The notes under the pieces are model-generated. The model ran no database searches and was not told the origin of the DNA. It was given only the letters and a program-made list of their open reading frames with translations. Shown in pieces: positions 35,001-64,000 of a stretch of 64,000 nt of DNA. This DNA is from Tubiluchus corallicola (lineage: Eukaryota; Priapulida; Priapulimorpha; Priapulimorphida; Tubiluchidae). A program made the position numbers and the translations under genes. Within the stretch, counting starts at the first letter, position 1. The number at the start of each line of letters is the position of its first letter. Location: positions 26,305 through 90,304 of the forward strand of contig JAQGDQ010000835.1 in the NCBI GenBank assembly GCA_030141605.1, written 5' to 3'.

Positions 35001-36985
35001 TATGCCGTTTTCAATTAGTTAGGCGTGATTCAAATGATGTCGTACATGAGCAGCCCAAGTACGGCACTATCGATTTCTGTCGAGAATCGAGAATTATGAC
35101 ATAATAAAACATAAAACTAAATTTGTTTTAGAAAAAAAGTAACTTTATATAATGATAGAAAGTCCTTGACAATTTACAAATGTATTTTTTACAATAATAT
35201 CATCATTATTGTTAGCTCCATTAATATCATCATAGCATTAAACTAAGTATCTAAAGCTTTAAAGGGAGAACTATGTAGGGCAAATAGCTCGCTGGCCCAC
35301 TTACTTAGTAGAAAACAATTATATATCCAAGAGATAGTGAAACGGATCACTTGTCTGTGAAGCGAGACAAAATAAAAAACGATATACCTTAAGTAAATGT
35401 TGGAATCGCCTAAAAAGCGGACTTATTTCACTTCAAAAAGATTAATATTGAAACCAAATTTAATACTGGCCATTCTGCTAGCTCAGAATAAGATTCTTTT
35501 ATTTTATCAGATGTATATAAAATTAGTCAACGTGTGTTGACGTTTTCAATAATTATTATTAAAATGCCAATTGTCCTACTTCGGATAGTGTCCTACTCCT
35601 TTCCCAACACACTCAATCTTTAAACAACTTCCTTTGGCGCTTACACTTTAACTACAAGGATTGTAATTACTTGATACATTATGTACACCATATACACATA
35701 CATAAAGCAAAAAACTAGGCATCTATAACTATGGCATGGGTACTAGTATTATGCTGTAGAAAAAACTCAATGTTTGCAGACGTGTTTCTAGTGAATCCAA
35801 TCTACATTTCGTTTTTCAATGGCATTAACATACGTTTGGATAGCCCCTTTAAACTGATTAACTGTAACTGCTAACTTACGTAAAGGAAACCTACACATGA
35901 AAGCCAAGGAAAATGATACCGACAACACTAACCGTACGAGACAAACAAGTTAGTCATGATTCATGAAATTTTTAACTTGCTTGTAAAGACGAATTTTACT
36001 GTTGTATTTTACCGGGTAACGGTATATCAATATATATTTTATAGCATTACACGATGATTTCACTTAAAAAATCACGTTACATCAGAGCCTTGGTTAACTA
36101 CATCAACGTACGCATGTGTCTATTTTTTACTGTATTAACAACCACCTTAGCCGGCGCATTGTCCAGAAGTCAGACTTTCGAAGTTTTAACTTAAAATACA
36201 TAAGATTTTCCATCTTGCTAAATCTTAATGCGGGAAAATTAGCAAGAAATTTTAACAGATCCTACGAAAACCAACTGAAGTCAAAACAGTGTTTTTGTTG
36301 AACTGATTCCGCGCAAGAAAATTTAATTAAATATCTTTTGGTAATTTCGAAGGACGCCTTGGTGAGCTATGAATCAAAATTTATTTCGTTTTTAAACAGT
36401 TAATCTTAACCCTGACAACATGACCTAGTGTTCAATTCGTCTACGTGCGTTACAAGAAGAAACGTCCTAATAGTACTAGTATAGTACTTAGAATATGTAC
36501 ATGTTAGACAAATGGTACATATTAGTCGCATCCACTTAAAGCTTATTAAAAATACTTTCAGACACTTCCAACAATTTGCTTTTATTTTTATTTTAATGTA
36601 AGAAAAGGACTACCATACATCTGTTAACCCCTTCAGCTTGATGAAGTTAATACATTATCATGGAAAAGAGAAAAAAAGCAAATCATCAAGAGAGAAAATG
36701 TAAAACACACTTTTCACATCAAAGTCTATTGACAAAATGTTCACGCAGATGCATTATTCAACACCAAAGGGAAAGTTTATCACAATGGGAGATTTTTACA
36801 AAAGTGGAAAAACATTTATGGTGATGTGACTTTAACCCTGACGAAGCATTGGTACTGTAATGGTATCCTCTTGTTTAAACGTTCAGTCCTATTTCTAAAA
36901 GAAGTTAAAGAACAAAGGTCTCTAATTATAGTATCAAAATTAAAATTGTTTCAATCAGCTTCTTCACGCGATAATAAATCTACCA
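35001..36985. other. Non-coding, no assignable feature
   Basis: AT-rich sequence without a recognisable exon or terminal repeat. Frames such as 36116-36301 and 36826-37035 show no domain; the latter overlaps the tail of a LINE remnant on the other strand. Confidence 0.4.
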
Positions 36986-36989
36986 ATTT

Positions 36990-37262
36990 CAATTTAAATG
37001 AAAATTATGGTAGCATGGCAGGGAATGTTGTATAACAGCACATCTCTTTGATTATGATAAAGTGCACGCTCAGACAAAAAATGTTTTGTAGATTCCACTA
37101 AACCGCACTTACATAGTGAAGAATCGACGCTTCCCATCTTATAAAGATAGTAATTATGTTCAGAAAAGCTTGTATGTAATTGAAGAAGCTTGAAAAACTG
37201 AGTTTTTGATGTAAAATCAAGTTTTCTTTTGAAGATCATAGAAGAACACAAATTGTTATTAA
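36990..37262 (-). pseudogene. LINE C-terminal remnant with zinc-knuckle
   Basis: The minus-strand frame reads KLLQLHTSFSEHNYYLYKMG and then LCKCGLVESTKHFLSERALY with HNQRDVLL. The CxCG...E...KHFL...Y...R pattern is the C-terminal Cys/His motif of many LINEs; the same type of tail (LCPCGEEEQTPQHILFRC) ends the LINE at 42911-44548, with a Glu here in place of the last Cys. Confidence 0.75.
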
Positions 37263-37925
37263 ATTTATTAAGTGTAGTTTATTAAATTGTTACTTTTATA
37301 TTACATGTAAAATAACACGATAAATATATCTACTCATAATTTTGTAGAGCATTGAGGTCATTTCTTTTTCAATGTTTGTTGTAGACAATGAGACATTAAT
37401 ATTTATTAGAGTATTCCACCCGCTCCTATCTGCAGCTAACAGTACTTCTAAAGCTAGATTTGGTTGAAGTTGTTGAACATCTTTATTTGTCTTAGCTATC
37501 CAAGTTGTTTTTGGTTTGCCAGCTGGTTTTTACAAGATTTTAAAGCATTCTTTCGTTCTAGTGTATAAATCTTCATTTTTGATAGGCACGGTCATCTTAT
37601 CTTTAAAAGTTTGCTTAGAAGACCTCTAGGAAATGCGTCAAATTGCATTTCTTGAGTAATTGTTAAACCCCGTTTATCGATTTATATTTTTGAAAGATTT
37701 AATTTTATTATCAGTTTTAATTAAATTATTTTTGTAGTTTGTCTTGTTATTAACAAGTTGGTGTCTTTAACGTGGATATCAACATTTGCATTAAGTGATA
37801 TTTACTTGGAAATTTCACTTGCAGGATTCTTTTAAATAGATGAATTTAGTTGGACTGCTGCACGTCTGAAACCACATTATTATACAAGCAATTAGCAAAG
37901 CGTCAAGCAGCATTAGCTAAAAGAC

Positions 37926-59701
<21,776 letters not shown>

Positions 59702-60727
59702 CGGTGGCACAGCAGACTGAAGACCGGATACACAGGAGACCGGCTACACTTTTTTTACCGGATAGCGAATACCGGATATCATCGAATATTTCCTCAAACT
59801 GACTTTTGGATTCGGATTATAACCGGATAGGTTAGCTAAATTCGGATCCAATATGCTGATCAGTTCGGATAATGAAAAATTGGTAAATCTTTGCAAACTT
59901 TAGAGCGTTTTCATTTAATCTATCATCTTAAAGGACCTAGCCCGAAGATACGCTGTATTACCACATACAAACGGAAAAAGATGTATGTAAAATTTTCTTC
60001 TTGAAAACACAGACATAGGCTAAAATGATCTCGTAAGTTTTTTGGTAATATTTTATTTAGTTATTTTTCAGCTGTTAAATTATTCGAAAACCTATTAAGC
60101 GTATAGTAATGTTTTAAATTTTTTCAATAGACATTTTTTCAAGCTTTGTTTTTTAGTTTCACGTTACTAAATTATTGTGTAATCATTGATTATTGTATAG
60201 TCTATTTTTTGTATCATGAACGTATGTTCTGATAATTATGGTATAAGCGGCAACACTACTCGGCTGTTAATACACCGATCTGGCGGAAAATTCGACACTT
60301 TTAGCTTCCAATACAATAAGCATCATACAAAACGGCAACCCTAGCCAAGAGTTAGCCGTGGAAAAATGCGTTCCATGAGAGAAGAATGTTATAATAATTA
60401 TTGCGTTTTACCTTTTAAATGAAAAAAATATGCCTTTATATGACTGCATCAAGTAAGTGTATCAAGTAGTTGGCATCGTTGTATCTCGGAAGGCAATGGA
60501 GTGTGCGCCAAGAGAGTCAGTTATTGATCACATTGATGGAGCTGCAGCGTCGACTGTGGCTGAGCAATGCGATCCTTGAACGTCTCCAGGGCGCACGCCT
60601 GGGCAAGGTGTATGGAGATCCTGAGTTGCCCAGACAACAGCAACACTACTGCAGACTCTACTCAGTTGCCATCTGTCTATGCTTAGTATGACTATTGACA
60701 AATATGTGTAGCGCAAAGGTACATATA
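59702..60727. other. DSCC1 3' region and unassigned sequence
   Basis: The 3' untranslated region should start here. ACCGGATA words at 59725-59830 form a diverged repeat in both orientations. No exact AATAAA was seen in the first few hundred bases. 60470-60680 is more GC-rich (GGAGCTGCAGCGTCGACTGT) with a 73-codon frame that has no recognisable domain. Confidence 0.45.
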
Positions 60728-61182
60728 CAGTCAACCTCGGTATAAGATACTCGCTTATAAGGGACCACCAACACTGGTCCCGATTTTTCGTAACATTTTT
60801 CCTATGTAAAAATCTTCGTATATAAGGTACTTGGATATAAGGGACGAAGTCTTCAGGTGCTGCGTAATAGAAACCCAGGCAAATTACCTCACATATAAGG
60901 AACCCTCTGATCAAAGCGAAATTGATCGATTTTTAATCTCAATTTTTCGCAAACTCGGCCTTCCAACAACTCGGTTTCCATGGTCACATACATCTCGCAT
61001 CACTGACGGAGCTTCGTACATACCGTTTGCACTGAATGTGTAGCAATAATCCATAAAAATATGGGTAAAAGTACAGATCTAGATGCACCCTCGGTCTGAT
61101 TCAACTTCGGCTATAGGGGACATCAGATACAAGGGATGGCTTTTTCCGGTCCGGAGGTGTCCCTTGTATCCGAGGTTGACTG
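60728..61182. mobile_element. Pogo/Tigger-like MITE, second full copy
   Basis: CAGTCAACCTCGGTATAAG at the left and GTATCCGAGGTTGACTG at the right, flanked by TA (left) and CA (right, mutated). Same family as 15595-16038. Confidence 0.87.
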
Positions 61183-61856
61183 CACTTTGTTTTGGTTTTC
61201 GACACAAAGTTTTCTAACAGAACTGTAAAGTGAATACAATATATGTGTAAGTACAAAACTAGAGGCAAGAAATATCTTGAAGAGTGAAGCAGTGAAACCA
61301 GATTTTTGTAATAATATCAACAATTCATTAAAACCAAGTTTTCTTGTGAAAAAGGGGCGCTCATTTTGCATTTGCAAAAAAATTCCTATCATTAAAAAAT
61401 CATCGTTACATTACTAGGTATGCTGCATTGTTGTTTGCTGTTGAAATTTCTGATAGTAAATATAGTTTAGAGTTTATTTTAGTTTACTTAACTAACGGGT
61501 ATCAACTGGCTTTTAAATTCTGCAAATAAATTGTTTACCTCATTTTTCTAAAAACTTGCATTCTAAAAAATATTTTCGGAACTTTTTATTAAATATTTCA
61601 CAAATTGTCTTAATTTATGATACGGAACATTTGGTGTGTGCAGAAATTTATTTTAAATTCCAAAATGGCTACCATCTGTAGAATCAATCTTGAGGCTCCA
61701 CTTTTATGTGGATCATATATTATGTAACAAGCAGGTTCGTCCTATTTACCTAATTATATTAAATATTTAGAAAATCACATAGAAAGTCTTAGCAATAAAG
61801 GTCATAAACAGTTAATAAAAAATTCAGTAACAAGGAAATAAAAGAAATAGAATAAT
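61183..61856. other. Non-coding, nothing assignable
   Basis: AT-rich with no recognisable exon; the opposite-strand frame at 61123-61392 overlaps the MITE end and shows no domain. Confidence 0.4.
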
Positions 61857-62354
61857 TGTGTGCTTGCATAGCAAAATCGTCCATAAGTTTAGTTATTCAC
61901 ATATCCTGAATCTCCATTTCATGAAGATCATTTTGATACCAAGTTCATCGCTCTATGTTATTCCTAAGCTGAATTAATCCACATTGAAGTTGAGGTGCAG
62001 GCTGCACAGGGAAAAACATAATCTTGAGGAAATCACTGTTAAAGTCAGCCATTGTTTTTTGTCATGTCTCTACAAAACACTTAGCAACCGTACAAAAGTG
62101 TAGTTGCTATGGATTTTACAAGAACACATTGAAGTTACGTTTAAATCCGTTAATTACGTTAGATTTTTAGTGTTTTTTGAACACTTTCTTGATAATTTGA
62201 TGCTAGAATGTAAAAGTCCAGTATATGTAGCATTTGTTTTCATAAAAAATAAAAAATCGACATTTGACCAAACTTTTGGTGCATTCTGCTTTGAAGCATC
62301 ATAACTTAGTTTTAACTATGCCGACTTATGGACGTCTTGGTTTGCAAGCACGCA
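61857..62354. mobile_element. MITE family 2, copy E
   Basis: It runs from TGTGTGCTTGCATAGCAAAA to TTGGTTTGCAAGCACGCA and lacks the AAAATGGCTGCTTCC segment of the longer copies. ATAAT occurs on both sides and could be a target duplication, but other copies do not confirm that length. Confidence 0.85.
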
Positions 62355-63204
62355 TATAATCGCATTGCTATGTAATTTTAGAATTGTACAATAGTTATTA
62401 TACACATTTTACAATTAAGACAATCATTAAACACAGAATATGAATGTACAACTCGGAGTAAAATGAAAAACTTAAAACGTTTCTGATAACACAATGGTAG
62501 GAACGCCAAGTCTGTATCAGGAAAGTGGATATCTTTCTGTTTAACTTTTTCAAATTTTGATTGCAAAACTTTCGCGAGTTATCTTAAATCTGTTTATCCA
62601 CCATAAAGACATGTCACATGGCATGCCCTCTCAATATATCTATTTATTTACAAACATATGAAATTAACTAACTAATCACAATAATAAGAAAAATTTGCGG
62701 CATGCAAAATATGGTTTTTAAATAAATTAAATTAATCTTAAATATCTGAGGCTGATCCATAAGAACAACAACATAACTGTTCTACAAGGACTATACATCT
62801 GTGGTGTCTTGTTACATAGGTCAGTACTACAGTAGCAAATTTCAAGCTTTGAATTGGACGTCTCTCTACTAAGGCACATTGGCATTTTCCTCGTGTGTTT
62901 ATTTGATATGAGGCAGTGACGTTTGACTCCTTCAACTCCTGCAAATAAGTTACAATATGAACAAAAAAAAAACTACAAACTTGGCAAGGCAACACAGCAT
63001 ACACATCATATATAGTTTTGCTTGTCATTGAATTGTTCAAGCCATTTTACAGTTCCAGCGGTTTGGTCGTGAAAAGGTCAAAGGTTAAGTGTACCAGACG
63101 ACGCATTTGTGTACACTTGACAACGCTTCGCAGTCCATGCTGTTGTAATAGTGACAGTTTTAACAGCTAACTAGAACCTTACCTAGTTCATTTTTTCTTG
63201 TTCC
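62355..63204. other. Non-coding, nothing assignable
   Basis: No exon or terminal structure found. The 100-codon minus-strand frame at 62738-63040 has no recognisable domain. Confidence 0.4.
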
Positions 63205-63740
63205 TAAGCAAGATCCTGCTAGTAAATCACTCTACACACAGACTAATGCATAATTAAGTAAAGTCCATGTGAAACAACTGAAGTTACTGAACTGACGCTT
63301 TGCTTTACCCAAACAAGATCTTGCTAGTAAATCACTTTACACGCAGACTAATGCATAATTAAGTAAAGTCCATGTAAAACAACTGAAGTTACTGAATTGA
63401 CGCTTTGCTTTACCCAAACAAGATCTTGCTAGTAAATCACTTTACATGCAGACCAATGCATAATTAAGTAAAGTCCATGTAAAACAACTGAAGTTACTGA
63501 ATTGACACTTTGCTTTACCCAAACAAGATCCTGCTAGTAAATCACTCTATGCAGACTAATGCATAATTAAGTAAAGTCCACGTAAAACAACTGAACTGAT
63601 GCATTGCTTTACCAACATATCACGTGACGGTTGTAATCAAGACCCATTGCTGTGGTATACTTAATCTTTGACCTTGCATAATTAAGTAAAGTCCATGTAA
63701 AACGACTGAAGTTACTGAACTGATGCATTGCTTTACCCAC
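63205..63740. repeat. 105-bp minisatellite, about 4.5 copies
   Basis: AGATCYTGCTAGTAAATCAC starts at 63211, 63316, 63421 and 63526, a 105-bp period; each unit includes TGCATAATTAAGTAAAGTCC and CTGAAGTTACTGAA. The last copies are shortened, with one partial unit at 63675-63738 after an unrelated 60-base gap. Confidence 0.92.
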
Positions 63741-64000
63741 ATGATGGTTGTAGTCAATTCTGTAATTATAAATGTACTATTCAACCATTACCAGCATCAC
63801 CCACGGCCCTTCCGGATCTCTAGAAATAAGAGATATAAGTTTTGCAAAAATGACCATTTTTGGAGGTTTTTCACCCCCCGTTTCTCCCGGTGGGCCGTGA
63901 TTCGAAAAATCTATGGGTCCGGACCTTTTGCTTGATGTATAGATCGTCGAGAATGGTGCCGTAGTTGGAGCTATAGCCTCGTCGGTTATATATCCACCAA
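63741..64000. other. Unassigned window end
   Basis: The final 260 bases are more GC-rich (CGGCCCTTCCGGATCTC, CCCGTTTCTCCCGGTGGG). No domain is visible in any frame; it may continue into a feature outside the window. Confidence 0.35.

Noticed and set aside
60470-60914. Opposed 73- and 128-codon frames
   Set aside because: No domain recognised, and the larger one runs into the pogo-like MITE at 60728. The GC-richer patch is noted but not called a gene.

Overview
This is an AT-rich, intron-rich animal nuclear sequence, most likely from an invertebrate; I cannot name the species. Evidence for a metazoan is two split genes whose spliced products align along their length with animal proteins (NF-YC and DSCC1), GT-AG introns of several hundred to several thousand bases, short coding exons, and a heavy load of LINE fragments, tRNA-derived SINE-like pieces, MITEs and microsatellites. 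There is no bacterial gene organisation, no rRNA and no CRISPR array.

Layout. 1-13.1 kb holds only repeats: a purine-rich GA tract, two small hAT-like MITEs, 74-bp and 92-bp minisatellites, and pieces of TTAA-ended MITEs. 13.14-22.04 kb (minus strand) is a complete seven-exon NFYC gene of 355 codons, encoding the gamma subunit of the CCAAT-binding factor; its introns carry at least eight MITEs. 22-29.6 kb is repeats: two LINE pieces head to tail, a 0.6-kb duplicated block and a 56-bp minisatellite. 29.76-30.41 kb and 32.55-32.91 kb (both minus) are two small single-exon genes for two-pass membrane proteins; the first ends in WW-domain-binding PPxY motifs. 33-37.3 kb is decayed LINE sequence and unassigned DNA. 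37.93-59.70 kb (plus strand) is a complete nine-exon DSCC1 gene of 393 codons, encoding a subunit of the CTF18-RFC clamp-loader complex used in sister-chromatid cohesion. From 59.7 kb to the end are MITEs and a 105-bp minisatellite.

The most unusual structure is in DSCC1 intron 2. A 4.85-kb element with ~440-bp inverted terminal repeats (41851-46698) appears to sit inside a TTAA-ended MITE. Its interior holds a TCTCTGTG-type microsatellite split by a LINE with an intact reading frame of about 450 codons, plus a near-perfect 144-bp GC-rich tandem dimer. Other points: a 241-bp tandem duplication copied the splice acceptor and first bases of the last DSCC1 exon, and two MITEs end within about 30 bases of splice sites (NFYC exon 4 donor, DSCC1 exon 8 acceptor).

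The genes do not form a pathway together: NFYC is a transcription factor subunit, DSCC1 a replication and cohesion factor, and the two membrane proteins are uncharacterised. All exon boundaries were read by eye from splice consensus and reading-frame continuity; no search or alignment program was run.
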